Assembly: GCA_030848705.1 (NCBI GenBank)
Contig: CM061244.1
Location: 113,819,111-113,883,110 of the forward strand
Length of the DNA stretch: 64,000 bases
Direction of reading: 5' to 3'
Source of the DNA: Heracleum sosnowskyi
Lineage: Eukaryota > Streptophyta > Magnoliopsida > Apiales > Apiaceae
The notes below the pieces were generated by a model. That model was not told the origin of the DNA and ran no database searches. It was given only the letters and a program-made list of their open reading frames with translations. Below, piece after piece: positions 21,176 to 31,369 of the stretch; position 1 is the stretch's first letter, and each line of letters starts with the position of its first letter. Position numbers and translations under genes: made by a program.

Positions 21176-22610
21176 AGATACGGGTCAGACTCAAAATTTA
21201 TACATGTTTAATTCTTGTTGCTCATGATTCCTTGCATGTGTTAACTGTTATGTGAACCAGCATGTTAAACTCTGATGATAAACTCTGTGAAGTGTTAGTC
21301 ATACTCTGAAAGCATACTCTGAAGATAAACTCTGTTGGTCATACTCTGATAATTACAGTTTAAATGCTATACTCTGATTGTAATTTTGTCTGAAACATAT
21401 GGACCAATGAAGAAATTTGTATGAAGCATAATTCTCAGTAAGTAACTGTGAATCCTTAAGAGTTGTATAGACTCTGATCTCAAAAATGTGCAGTAAGCTA
21501 ACACAGCATGATACTGTCTCAATATTTATAGCATCTCTTAGTTTATTGATCCTATACACTGAGTCTGTATTAGCTGTTTGCATTTTCTCTCATAAGTTAA
21601 TTATATTTACTGATAAAAAGTCTAAACTCTGATTATTAATTTCAAATAATTCACCCTCAAATTCAAAAGATGCCAAACAGAGCACAAATTCCTTTGAGAT
21701 CATGTTGTGCCTAGGACGATCCAGGAACTTATTGTATGAAATAAGGGCTAAAATCTTTGATTTTTGGTGACTAGTGCCAACCACTGATTACTGGAAAAAT
21801 AAATAAAATAAAATAAAAAAAAAAAAAAAAAAAAAAATTAATTAATAAAGGGGGTGAAAAATAAAAGACATATCCAAATGAAAGGATATCAGTAATACAG
21901 AGTTTAGATATAAAATCAGATTTTATGTTATACATGAGAGTTTAGGCAACCAGTTTTTACTACTTTAGATTGTGGATTTTATGCACTTTGAGATGGTCTA
22001 AATACTGATTTCGGTAAACTCTGCTACTACACACACATATTTTCACATCTGTACAGATTGAGAAAAGAGTTTAATTGACAAAGAAGGACAAATGGTAAAC
22101 ACTGATGTTTTGTGTGAAATACGCCGAGGTTACTTTATTTTAATCTCTGATGGTTAAAATAATTTCCTTGTTTCAGACAGTTTATGATTTTGGGATTAGT
22201 CATTTGTTTTTCGAAAAAGTGTGATTGAACAGAGAAAAGATAGAGCTTGTTTGATAGTGATTGACCAATGTTATTGAGTATGTTTATTAAGTCCTGTTTG
22301 TGATTTGTATTGCTGCTGAGTATGTTAGTTAATTGGTTTAAGTTTTTTTTGTCTTTCCAATTACTATGCAATATTGATAATACTGAAATGTAAAGAAACA
22401 AATTTTTCATTAATTGATTCAAATTTACATTCAGACAATTTCATACTCATGTTAAGCTAATCTTTCTGGTACATACTAATCACTATGGTTACAAAAGAGA
22501 AGATCTGTTTAACCAGGACAAGTACTTGAATGCTATCCAACATCGAAGCAGAAGAGCTAGAGCCAGAAGCTATTGTGCTCTACTACTTCTGAAGATAGCT
22601 ACCCAGTTGC
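21176..22610 (+). other. Copia-2 spacer after pol: motif cluster and 23-bp A-run
   Basis: Non-coding on the sense strand. 21267-21378 holds seven copies of ACTCTG, three as AAACTCTG and four as ATACTCTG. Single copies follow near 21475, 21627 and 22014. An uninterrupted run of 23 A lies at 21815-21837, preceded by AAATAAAATAAAAT. Short minus-strand frames here are low complexity and are not called. Confidence 0.8.
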
Positions 22611-23003
22611 TCATCTGGTCATTATACCATTTGGGATAGCTTGAAATCCTCCTAATGATGAATCATCATCATCATCTTCTCGGGATCTCTTTCTGCTTTG
22701 CAGCTTGCAGGATTCTAAGAAGAGGTTTTCTTTTGAACCCGACAAGAAACTCAGTTGAAAAAGCATGAAGCAGATCTCCATGGCATCTTCATCTGCGAGG
22801 ATTGGTGCATCATATGGTCCTGGACGGAAGATGTATACATGAGGGTTGGAGAAAGGCCCTTCGGCTATTTCATCATCTACGATAAGGCCTTCATCATTCA
22901 AGAATGAGAGAACAAGAAACTCATCGATAAGATAGTTTTCTTGTTGCTGCCAGTTCATGTTCAAAAACTCTTCCACATCCAGGAATTCGAAAGTTCCAGC
23001 CAT
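22611..23003 (-). CDS. Antisense ORF inside Copia-2, 130 aa, unknown function
   Basis: Runs against the element, between pol and the third ORF. The ATG at 23003 is the first ATG after a TATA-like TTTAAATA at about 23056-23063 (minus). The predicted protein is acidic: FEFLDVEEFLNMNWQQQE at the N-terminus, a middle with FRPGPYDAPILADEDAMEI, then a basic patch SRKRSRE followed by DDDDD. Local GC and residue use look like real coding, unlike other antisense frames in the element. No family recognised. Antisense ORFs are known in some plant LTR elements (for example Grande). It shares the promoter-like spacer 23004-23498 with the third sense ORF. Expression is not shown by sequence. Confidence 0.6.
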   Translation of the reverse strand: MAGTFEFLDVEEFLNMNWQQQENYLIDEFLVLSFLNDEGLIVDDEIAEGPFSNPHVYIFRPGPYDAPILADEDAMEICFMLFQLSFLSGSKENLFLESCKLQSRKRSREDDDDDSSLGGFQAIPNGIMTR

Positions 23004-23498
23004 TTTGGTGTATAGTAAGTTTAAGATATGAAGCCTGTTGTTACATTGCTTTGGTATTTAAAGCATTCAAACAGGGTATCTGAAAGGTTTTTCTTGGAGA
23101 TTGAAAGGTTTTCGAAGCGCTTGGGATACTAAGGTGCGGAGTTTCGAGACAGTCATTATTATTTTGACTGTTGAGTTCTTTGTACTTTATTATTTAAATT
23201 GATAATTTTATTATTATTGATTTTTTTTCTTTTAAGCGAATATTTTGAGTGTTATATGTGATGACAGGTGTCTCCACGTTTGCACGTGTGTATAGGAAGT
23301 TGTTAGATACAGCTGTCAGCGTATTCACGTTTGACATCTGTCCCACTAACATACTTCTAATCTTTACAGTTATTATTTAATACACTACATACACACGATT
23401 CAATCTTTTACGCATTTCATCTTCTCATAACATTTTACTCACACACAAACACTCAAACACTTTCAAAGCCCAGTACTTTTTGTTTTCAAATCTTACAA
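23004..23498. promoter_or_regulatory. Divergent promoter-like spacer inside Copia-2
   Basis: It lies between the antisense ORF (start 23003) and the third sense ORF (start 23499). Minus side: TTTAAATA about 55 bp before the ATG. Plus side: TTATTTAATAC near 23370, then a C/A/T-rich leader (CTCACACACAAACACTC) leading to the ATG. Between them: a perfect G-box, CACGTG, at 23283-23288, plus CCACGTTTG and TCACGTTTG, both with ACGT cores. This is the layout of a plant bidirectional promoter. Function is inferred. Confidence 0.55.
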
Positions 23499-26400
23499 AT
23501 GGCAACTACAGCGTTTATTGCTTCTGAATTAGAATTTGTCCCAAATAACTACTCCGCTCCTGTAGCAAATGAGAACGCACCGGAGGCGTTTCATTTGATT
23601 CAGAGTTTCTTGTCAAACTCTGATATTGGCACTGCTCTCACCGCACCATCGAAGCTGTCTGCAACACAAATCAAATCTTTTTGGCAGACAGGTGTTTATG
23701 ATAATGGAGGAGAGTCTGGATCTCCATCTATCATTTTTCAATATGAGGACAATGACTATGCTGTTACTCCAACTACTGTTCGTGATGCTTTGGGTCTTGA
23801 AGATTTCAATTCGTTCACAGTTGCTGTTGGAGATTCTGAGTTAGTTAGAATGATGCGAGAAATAGGTTACTCTGGACCACTGACAAAGATTGGTCAATTG
23901 AAGCGACCGCTCTTGAGAAAGGAATGGAGTTTCTTTTTCGACTGCATTACAAGAGCGTTCGGGAAAAAGTGCACAAACTGGGATGCAATTCCCACTGATA
24001 GTTTACAGATCGGGTATTCTCTTCTCTATGGCAGTCAATTTGATGTTGCTAGATTAGTTTTAACTAATATTGGTGAGAAAATGCTAGAGAATAGAAATGT
24101 TGTTTACTTCTCTAGGTTTTGTCAATTGATATTCAATCATTGCTGCCCTGATGTTGAGATTTTAGATGAGGATGTAATTCTTTCATTTAAATTGCACAAA
24201 CGTATATTCTCTGATCTTATCAACAAGGACAACAAGAAAGGAGAAGTTGGTCCTTTAATGTTACCTGCATCTGTGCAACAATTTCTTGACAACTTACAAC
24301 AGCAAAATGTCTCAACTACTGAAGCTGGACCTTCTGTATCTCAACCACAGAGGTCAAAGAGATCTAAAGTTCGAGCAGTTAAGTCTAACTTGCAACAACC
24401 TGAAGCTGAGGTATCAAATGTTGATGCTGTGCCTCAGAGAAAAAGAATGAAGAAAAAGAGAGCCCAACGACCAAAGACTGTTGCTGCTGATTCTGTTGCA
24501 GACTCAGATACTGAAGCTGATGAAGAAAATCTTCATCAGAGAAAGAGAAGATTAGTTGCTAATCAACTTTTTGGTGATATTATTGCCAATATGAACAAAG
24601 TTCCTGAGGAAAATGAAGCTCCTGAAGCTTTTGTTCAGGAGGAAGCTGCAAATCCAGAAGCTGTCAATCAAGACAGGCTAAATACTGATGATATTGAAAT
24701 GGATTTTGATAGAGAAGCTCCTACATCAAAGGCTAATGATGTAGTTGAGGAAGCTGCTGCTCATTCTGACAGCAGAATTTTTGATCTTGAAGAAAATGTA
24801 AGAGAAGCTGATCAAGCTACTACAGAATTGGTAGAAACTATTGCTTCCCACACAGAAATCATTTCTCTTGATTTTGAGAAAGGTGAGGAAGTTGATCAGA
24901 TTAGAATTGATCATCCTACAGAAGCTGTTGCTGTACCTGCTGATGCAACAGAGAATGTTCCTGTAGCAGCAGAGTTTGTTGCAAACTCTGAAGATGCTCT
25001 TGTTCTTGAAGCTCTACAACAATCAGTTGTTGAGATTGTTCAGCGAGAAGCAGAGGTAATTGCTAAAGCAAACTCTGATATTCCTGAAACTGTTGCAGAG
25101 AAAGTTAATGATGAAGCTGCACAGTTAGAACATGAAATCACTGCTGAACATGTTCCTGAAGAGATTGCAAGAGAGGATGACAATGTTAATGCTAGTCCTG
25201 CTCATTCACCTTCACACATATCTGACATTCAAGCCAACTCTGATGAAGAAAGAGAGTTCAATAGGGCTACTGAAGAACATTTTCAAGAGATGTACTTCAA
25301 GAACTGGACAGCAGCAGATTGTATTTTCACTTCACAAAGGGCTGCTGATTTAACTGCTAACTCTATTAAAGAGATTACAAATCCTGAACTTCTCAGTCAT
25401 TTCAAAGCAACTGTTGTTCAAATCAAATCATTAAACAATCGTTTTGATGCTTCTGATAAGATGATTGAAGGGTTAAGGAATGATATAGCTACAAGAGAGC
25501 TTACACAGCAGAAGGACAAATCTCTATACATCTCTTCGTGTAAAGAGCAAAAGACTTTCAGTTCTAGATTGTCGAAAGTTGAGGAGAATCAGACTGCTAT
25601 GTCTGCTCAACTAACTTCAATTTCTAATGCTCTGGAGTTGCTGACATCAGTACTACTTTCTGATGATGTCAAAAAGGGGGAGAGTGTACCAAGTGACAAA
25701 TGCAAAGACACTCAAGCTCTGAGACGGAGGGATGATGGTAATGATGGTGGAAGCAAGGGAGGTGAATCTGAAAAGAGTTTAGGCTTAAGATCATCAAGAT
25801 CGAGATCAAACTCTGAGAGAAGATCAAACTCTGGTAAGGGAAAAGTAATTTCTGCCAGTGGTTCAAGGCTCAAAAGTTTGATAAACACTGATAAGCCTAG
25901 CACTGATGAAGAAGTTGCTGCTAAATTATTTATAGCAGAACACGGAAAAGATGTTACAATTGAAGATATCCAAGCTGAAGAGCAAATGCTTGCTGAAGAA
26001 CACAAGAAGAATCTTGAAGCTGGGATATACAAAAAGAAAGAAATCAAGGCTCCTAGAAAGAAAGAAACTGGAATTATTATTAAAGAAAATACTCAACAGA
26101 GTATACAATACACCAGGAGGCCTATGATTAGAAACTCTGATAAGGGTAAAGGCAAAATGATTGAAGAGCCTAACCTGAAGGAGAAAGAATATTCAACCTC
26201 TGACATTGCTCAAGTTGAAACAAGATTACCAAAATCAACCTCTGACGCTGATCAAGTTGATGATACTATTGAAGTTAAGCCAGCCTCTGACAAGGCTCAA
26301 GCTGTGCAAACTCAGCTAGCTCCACAACTCCAAGGTATTTTTAGAAGACCTGTACTATCTGAAGCTCTGACACTTCAACCTGTGGATTTTTCTCAAACCA

Positions 26401-27092
26401 GGACTGTACTTGGAAAAGAAACTTTTGATAAAGCTGGTTTAGGTTCACATAGGGAGAAGAGAATAAACAACAGATCTGGAGATCAATCATCATTGGCAGT
26501 ATCTGGCACTATTACTCAAGAGAATCTTGATATGCTAGACTCTGTTCAGTTGATATTTCACAAGGGTTTGAAGAAAGATTTTCTGTTGTATTTTATGAAT
26601 GATGGAAGAGTTTACAGAGTTGCAGAGTCTGATATAGATCTCAAATCTTATCAAGAATTGGAGTATGTTCTGTACTTGTTAAAAGTCAAAAACAGAAACA
26701 CTCACAATGCTGCTACATTTATCAGACAAAAGATGCAAAGATCTAAGGTGATGCTTGGAGGAGGAATTTCAAAGGTATACATTCCTAAGTATAGAGATGC
26801 TTATGGAAATGTTATAGAAATGAAGAGAAACAGTACAAGACTAAGGACTGATCTGGGAGTTAAAGTCTTAGAATTCAATCTAGAATCTGATAAAGCACAT
26901 TTTATTAAGCTAGGGAATGAGATGAGGAAGAATTCCATCTATTCTCTGAGAGCTGCTATTTATCAGACTGGTGAATCTGATCCAGAACTCAAGGAACTGA
27001 AAGAAATCATGGTTGAAGAGCTGGAAAAGGCTGAAAGAAGACTTCTAATTGATTATCTCAGGACAGTGCCTGATATTCAAGAAATCAAATAA
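23499..27092 (+). CDS. Third sense ORF of Copia-2, 1197 aa, after pol
   Basis: Starts at an ATG (MATTAFIASELEFVPNN) after an untranslated-like leader. Residues 1-245 look globular, with LSATQIKSFWQTGVYDN, YAVTPTTVRDALGLEDF and LRKEWSFFFDCITRAFGKK. This layout (TP-x3-[DN]-x-LG, then an EW-like helical block) resembles the plant-transposon-protein domain found next to plant retroelements, and the Copia-3 third ORF. Residues 270-600 are acidic and low complexity. About 640-735 is a coiled coil. About 760-805 is an RS/basic patch (RSSRSRSNSERRSNSGKGK). About 1000-1197 is a second helical domain with LDSVQLIFHKGLKKDF. No transmembrane segment or signal peptide was seen, so a classical envelope protein is unlikely. 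It carries at least seven AACTCTG motifs. Role unknown. Confidence 0.88.
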   Translation: MATTAFIASELEFVPNNYSAPVANENAPEAFHLIQSFLSNSDIGTALTAPSKLSATQIKSFWQTGVYDNGGESGSPSIIFQYEDNDYAVTPTTVRDALGLEDFNSFTVAVGDSELVRMMREIGYSGPLTKIGQLKRPLLRKEWSFFFDCITRAFGKKCTNWDAIPTDSLQIGYSLLYGSQFDVARLVLTNIGEKMLENRNVVYFSRFCQLIFNHCCPDVEILDEDVILSFKLHKRIFSDLINKDNKKGEVGPLMLPASVQQFLDNLQQQNVSTTEAGPSVSQPQRSKRSKVRAVKSNLQQPEAEVSNVDAVPQRKRMKKKRAQRPKTVAADSVADSDTEADEENLHQRKRRLVANQLFGDIIANMNKVPEENEAPEAFVQEEAANPEAVNQDRLNTDDIEMDFDREAPTSKANDVVEEAAAHSDSRIFDLEENVREADQATTELVETIASHTEIISLDFEKGEEVDQIRIDHPTEAVAVPADATENVPVAAEFVANSEDALVLEALQQSVVEIVQREAEVIAKANSDIPETVAEKVNDEAAQLEHEITAEHVPEEIAREDDNVNASPAHSPSHISDIQANSDEEREFNRATEEHFQEMYFKNWTAADCIFTSQRAADLTANSIKEITNPELLSHFKATVVQIKSLNNRFDASDKMIEGLRNDIATRELTQQKDKSLYISSCKEQKTFSSRLSKVEENQTAMSAQLTSISNALELLTSVLLSDDVKKGESVPSDKCKDTQALRRRDDGNDGGSKGGESEKSLGLRSSRSRSNSERRSNSGKGKVISASGSRLKSLINTDKPSTDEEVAAKLFIAEHGKDVTIEDIQAEEQMLAEEHKKNLEAGIYKKKEIKAPRKKETGIIIKENTQQSIQYTRRPMIRNSDKGKGKMIEEPNLKEKEYSTSDIAQVETRLPKSTSDADQVDDTIEVKPASDKAQAVQTQLAPQLQGIFRRPVLSEALTLQPVDFSQTRTVLGKETFDKAGLGSHREKRINNRSGDQSSLAVSGTITQENLDMLDSVQLIFHKGLKKDFLLYFMNDGRVYRVAESDIDLKSYQELEYVLYLLKVKNRNTHNAATFIRQKMQRSKVMLGGGISKVYIPKYRDAYGNVIEMKRNSTRLRTDLGVKVLEFNLESDKAHFIKLGNEMRKNSIYSLRAAIYQTGESDPELKELKEIMVEELEKAERRLLIDYLRTVPDIQEIK

Positions 27093-27256
27093 AGTCTGAC
27101 TGTAAGTTTTTAATATTTTCTATTCTAAGTCAAATTTAAACTCTGTTTTTAAATTAAACTCTGTTATATGTTAAACACTGCATTTGTTAAAAGGTTTTGA
27201 CATCATCAATTATATGTTTAACTTGTACATTTTATTATGAACAAGTTGGGGGAGAT
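27093..27256 (+). other. Copia-2 3' untranslated stretch and polypurine tract
   Basis: Two more AAACTCTG motifs lie near 27138 and 27160. The polypurine tract GTTGGGGGAGAT at 27245-27256 borders the 3' LTR and would prime plus-strand synthesis. Confidence 0.88.
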
Positions 27257-27803
27257 TGTTAGATATAATTGCTAATGTTTGTTTATCAGTGTTTAAGCAA
27301 CAGGTACTGACAAGAGTTTATCAGAAGCCGATCAGAGTTTAGTTAAACTCTGATAGGGTGAAGAGTTTAAAGGAAGCCGGTCAGAGTTTATTTAAAGTCT
27401 GACAAGGTGATAGTTGAATTAGCTGTCGGTGCAGAATTGAAGATTCTAGAAGCAATACATTCTGAAGATGGAAAGAAGCAGAATATATTGATACAGCTAA
27501 GGAAACAGGATAGAAGATAAGAAGCAATCCTTAATTGATATGAATTGTATAGCTAACTTGTAGGAATATCAATTAGAGAAGGATTGTATGTAGCTGTGTA
27601 CTATATAAACACAGATAGGTTATCCCTAGAAGGGATGCGATCATTGAGATATTATTCTTGTAACCTAGAAGCTCTTTATGATTCATTAACATCATAAAGA
27701 GAGAAGCTGTTAATAAGATTACAGTTTTATTGATTCATAAACAGTGTTATTAATTATTGTTATTCTCATACATACTTGATTATATTGTGTATTCGGCCTA
27801 ACA
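27257..27803 (+). repeat. Copia-2 3' LTR
   Basis: 547 bp, no difference from the 5' LTR found in a full visual comparison. Followed by CCTTT (27804-27808), the target-site duplication in the gypsy LTR. Confidence 0.95.
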
Positions 27804-27867
27804 CCTTTTCTTTTTATTTCTGGAATAAGTCAATATTGTTGGTGTATTTTCTTGTGGGGTCGTAGCA

Positions 27868-29589
27868 TTACCGGGGGCCCAAACAGCCACCTTGTCCTCA
27901 AGGTGGAAACTAGGAAAACGCAGATTAGTGCTGTCAAGATCTTCCCAAGTTGTTTCCCATATTGGCAAATCTTGCCACTTGATTAACACTTCCCTACATG
28001 GCATGTCCTTTGGGTCCTTATATCTGACTCCCAACAATTGCTCAAGAGTAGCCTCCATGACCATGTCTGCCGAGATTTGATGTGGGATAGAAGTGGGGTT
28101 GGTAGCTGCTCCTTCTACCTTTTTTAGCTGAGATACGTGAAAAACGTTGTGTATTTTGGTCGTGGCTGGCAACTGCAAACGGTAAGCCACCTTGCACACA
28201 CGTGTTGTAATAGGAAATGGCCCATAGAAATGGGGCGACAACTTATCATTGGTCCGCTTTGCAAGTGAAGTCTGCCGATATGGCTGTAGTTTAACATACA
28301 CAAAATTTCCCACCTCCAACACAACTTCTCTACTGTGACTGTCGGCGTATGAACGCATTCTCTATTGTGTTTGAGTAAGATTTGCCTTTAATTCACCCAG
28401 TATGGCGTCCCTTTCTACCAACTGTTCCTCTAGAGAGGCCACTGCAATATTTGGTTCAGTAAAACGAATTAGGTGGGAGGAGCTCGCCCGTAAACAATCT
28501 CAAACGGGGAAATTTTTGTAGATGCGTGGGAGCTCGTATTATACAAAAACTCCGCCCAAGGTATCCACTTAGACCAACTGTGAGGCTTACCTTGAATGAA
28601 GCACCTTAAATAACTCTTCAAAATTTTGTTGGCCACCTCGGTTTGACCGTCCGTTTGAGGATGGTAAGTCGTGCTACGGAGTAATGCAGTCCCTTAAGCC
28701 TTGAATAGCTCCTGCCAAAACAAACTGACAAAAATGTGATACCGATCTGATACGATTGTGGAAAGATACCCATATAACCGCACAATCTCTCTAATGAAAG
28801 CATTGGCTACGCTAGGTGCGGTAAAAGGGTGTGAGAGCCCGATGAAGTGGGCATATTTGGATAGACAATCCACCACTACCAAGATTGTGTCTATCCCCTT
28901 TGATCGCGGTAGCCCTTCCATAAAATCGAGAGAAATATCTTCCTAGATTCGCGTGGGAATTGGCAACGGTTGAAGGAACCTGACTGGTGTCAAAGTGGAC
29001 TGTTTCTATTGTTGACAAACACTGCACTCTCGAATGTACTGAGCGATGGTTTTCCTCATCCCGGTCCAAAACCATTCCCTGGACAACCTTTTATATGTCT
29101 TAATTTCCCCCGAGTATCCACCTGTTGGTGAATTATGATATTCCAGTAATAGTTTACCCACCAAGTCTGATTTGGGTCCAATTACCACTAGACCCTTATA
29201 TCGCACAATCCCTTGTACCAATTCATACCCAGTTGCTTGGAGGCAGTTATGTTCCAAATCCTCCTTCAATTTCTGCAGAAACCCATCACCCTCGGTTGCC
29301 TTCTGTATCTCCTGCCACTGAACACCTCCAATGGAAACCATATTGCACAACTCTACGATCTCGGGAAAAACCCGGGACAGAGCATCCGCAGCCTTGTTCG
29401 CGTGCCCAGGTTTGTAAACAATTATAAAATGGTATTCCAACAATTTACTCACCCAACGTTGATATTCGTTGCCCACTTCCCTCTGCTCCAAAAGGTATTT
29501 CAAACTTTGTTGATTGGTCCGAATAGTAAAAGAATGCCCCAAGAGGTAGTGTCTCCATTTTTGTACGGCCAACATGATCGCCATCAACT
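27868..29589 (-). pseudogene. pol: Gypsy RNase H, integrase and chromodomain (broken)
   Basis: 29006-29587 gives RNase H (LLGHSFTIRTNQQSLKYLL, KAADALSR) and then the integrase zinc-binding domain (SREWFWTGMRKTI...CSVCQQ). The integrase core follows with DFMEGLPRSKG, VVVDCLSKYAHF, VSDR and TTYHPQTDGQTEVANK, interrupted by stops near 28690 and 28500. The C-terminal part (up to 28358) has NVFHVSQLKK and a chromodomain ending in EVLIKWQDLPIWETTWED, which places the element among the chromoviruses. In that family the chromodomain is thought to steer integration to marked chromatin. Confidence 0.88.
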
Positions 29590-31369
29590 CTTTCTCATAT
29601 ATAGATTTAAGCCTTGCTCATTTTCCCAACACCTTACTGTAATACGCAATCGGATGTTCCTTTTGCAACAGTACTGCCCCCAATCCATATCCCGATGCAT
29701 CCGTCTCCAATGCAAAAGGGAGGTTGAAGTCTAGTAACCTAGTACATGGGTTGTCATTAAAGCTGTCTTGGGAGCCTCAAAAGCCTGAGTTGCTTCTTCC
29801 GTCCAACCAAAACAGTCTCGTTTTAACTGATCAGTGAGGGGTCCTGCTATGTGGGCATAATTCTTGATAAATTTACGATAATAACCTGATAATCCCAGGA
29901 ACCCCCGAAAGCTTTTTAAGTTGTGTGGGGTGGGCCAGTCCAGCATTGACTGTATCTTAGTTGGGTCAACTACTACCCCGGTTTTTTAGATCATATGGCC
30001 TAAATATACCACCTCACTTTTGCCAAAGTCACACTTTTTAAAATTGGCGTAAAGTTGTTGCTCCTCTAGATTTTTGAGGACTATTTTCACATGCTTACTG
30101 TGATCTCCAACAGTGGGGCTATAAACCAATATGTCATCGAAGAAAACCAACACAAATCACCTTAGGTATGGCTGAAAAACATCATTCATGATAGCTTGAA
30201 ATGTAGCGGGAGCATTTGTTAAGCCAAACGACATAACTAAGAACTCGTAGTGGCCCTCATGAGTTCGAAAAGCTGTTTTAGGGACATCTTCCTTTCGAAC
30301 CTGCACTTGATGATAACCGGATTTGAGGTCCAACTTAGTAAACACCGCTGCCCCGTTTAGTTCATCTAAAAGCTCGTCAATCACGGGAATGGAGAACTTA
30401 TTCGGAACCGTGGATTTATTAAGAGCCCGATAGTCCACACAAAACCTCCACGAACCGTCTTTCTTTTTAACCAATAAAATTGGGCTCGAAAATGGACTAT
30501 CCGAGAGCTGAATTATCCCTGTTGTCTATATATCGTGAATTAGCCTCTCGATTTCATCTTTTAGCACTTGTGGGTACCTATACGATCTCACATTGACTGG
30601 ATTTGTCCCTTCCTTCAATACTATACTGTGATCCTGCCTTCTCTCGGGTGGTAACCCATTTGGTAAATGAAAAACCCTTTTATATTGATTAACCAACGAC
30701 TATAAAAATTCAGGGACCACCTCCTTGTTTACTGCAATCGTCTCACCTTCATTTTGCACTCCCAGGTGATTAAACTCCACTAAATACCCATGTCCCTCCT
30801 TCCTTAAAGTTCTCATCATTGCTTTAAGAGTTATGTATGTTTGCCCTAACAAAGCATCACCAGTTAATACACTGTCTCCCCCCAGCTCGAACGAAATTTT
30901 CTGTGATCGCCAATTCGTTGTCATGGTTCCCAACTTTTCCAGCCACTGTAACCCCAGAATTAGATCAGAATTTCCCAGTGAAATCGGCAAATAATTCTCC
31001 ATCATAGTTAACCCTTGCATCCGCAAAACCACTGACTTACATTCACCCTTACTTTGGACCAATTCCCCGGTACCCAATGAGACCCTGAACTGTTTGGTTG
31101 GGTTACACTCGATGCCCAACTTCCCTACTGCTTGCAAGGCTATGAAATTATGGGTTGCGCCCGGGTCGATCATCACGACCACCGGGCTGCCATTCACCTC
31201 CCCCCGAACCTTAAATGTTTCTGGGCTAGTGAAGCCTACCACTGAATTTAAGGATATTTCCGGTTGTGTCTCCACCTCCAACGTCATCCCCTCCCCTCCT
31301 ATCAATTCCGATAGCCCACTATCATCATCCCCTGACCCGTCATCCTATGTGAGAAGAACACTAAGCTCC
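29590..31369 (-). pseudogene. pol: Gypsy protease and reverse transcriptase (broken)
   Basis: Protease at 30700-31305 contains VVVMIDPGATHNFIA; the usual D-S/T-G triad reads D-P-G here, a probable inactivating change. RT at 30157-30474 has VKKKDGSWRFCVDYRALN and LDLKSGYHQV, and the catalytic FFDDILVYS follows just downstream after a stop. The thumb and connection at 29731-29946 has MLDWPTPHNLKSFRGFLGLSGYYRKFI. Several stops separate the pieces (for example before FVLVFFDD, and after the GHMI segment). Confidence 0.88.

Larger units (their letters stand above)
14886..27803 (+). mobile_element. Copia-2: large, apparently intact Ty1/copia element with extra ORFs
   Basis: A 12,918-bp element with 547-bp LTRs identical by eye, a perfect CCTTT duplication (14881-14885 and 27804-27808), primer site TGGTATCAGAGCC from 15435 and polypurine tract GTTGGGGGAGAT (27245-27256). 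It carries an uninterrupted gag (783 aa), pol (1104 aa) and a third sense ORF of 1197 aa downstream of pol, plus an antisense ORF of 130 aa. A post-pol ORF is known in the SIRE/Maximus copia lineage; placement there is inference from layout and RT style (YVDDIIFGST). Identical LTRs and open frames mean a very recent insertion and possible competence. Confidence 0.95.
14585..27867 (-). repeat. Gypsy 3' LTR (minus-strand sense), split by Copia-2
   Basis: 14585-14885 and 27809-27867 together match the intact LTR at 32748-33111. The gap is Copia-2 with its CCTTT duplication. The intact LTR shows the uninterrupted site, GACCCTTTTGCCCAATC. Sequence just inside the LTR (27868 onwards) is the gypsy chromodomain end. 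Confidence 0.9.

Noticed and set aside
23499..27092. Third ORF as a captured whole host gene or as an envelope gene
   Set aside because: It lies between pol and the polypurine tract, carries the element motif, has no introns, signal peptide or membrane segment; treated as an element gene of unknown role.
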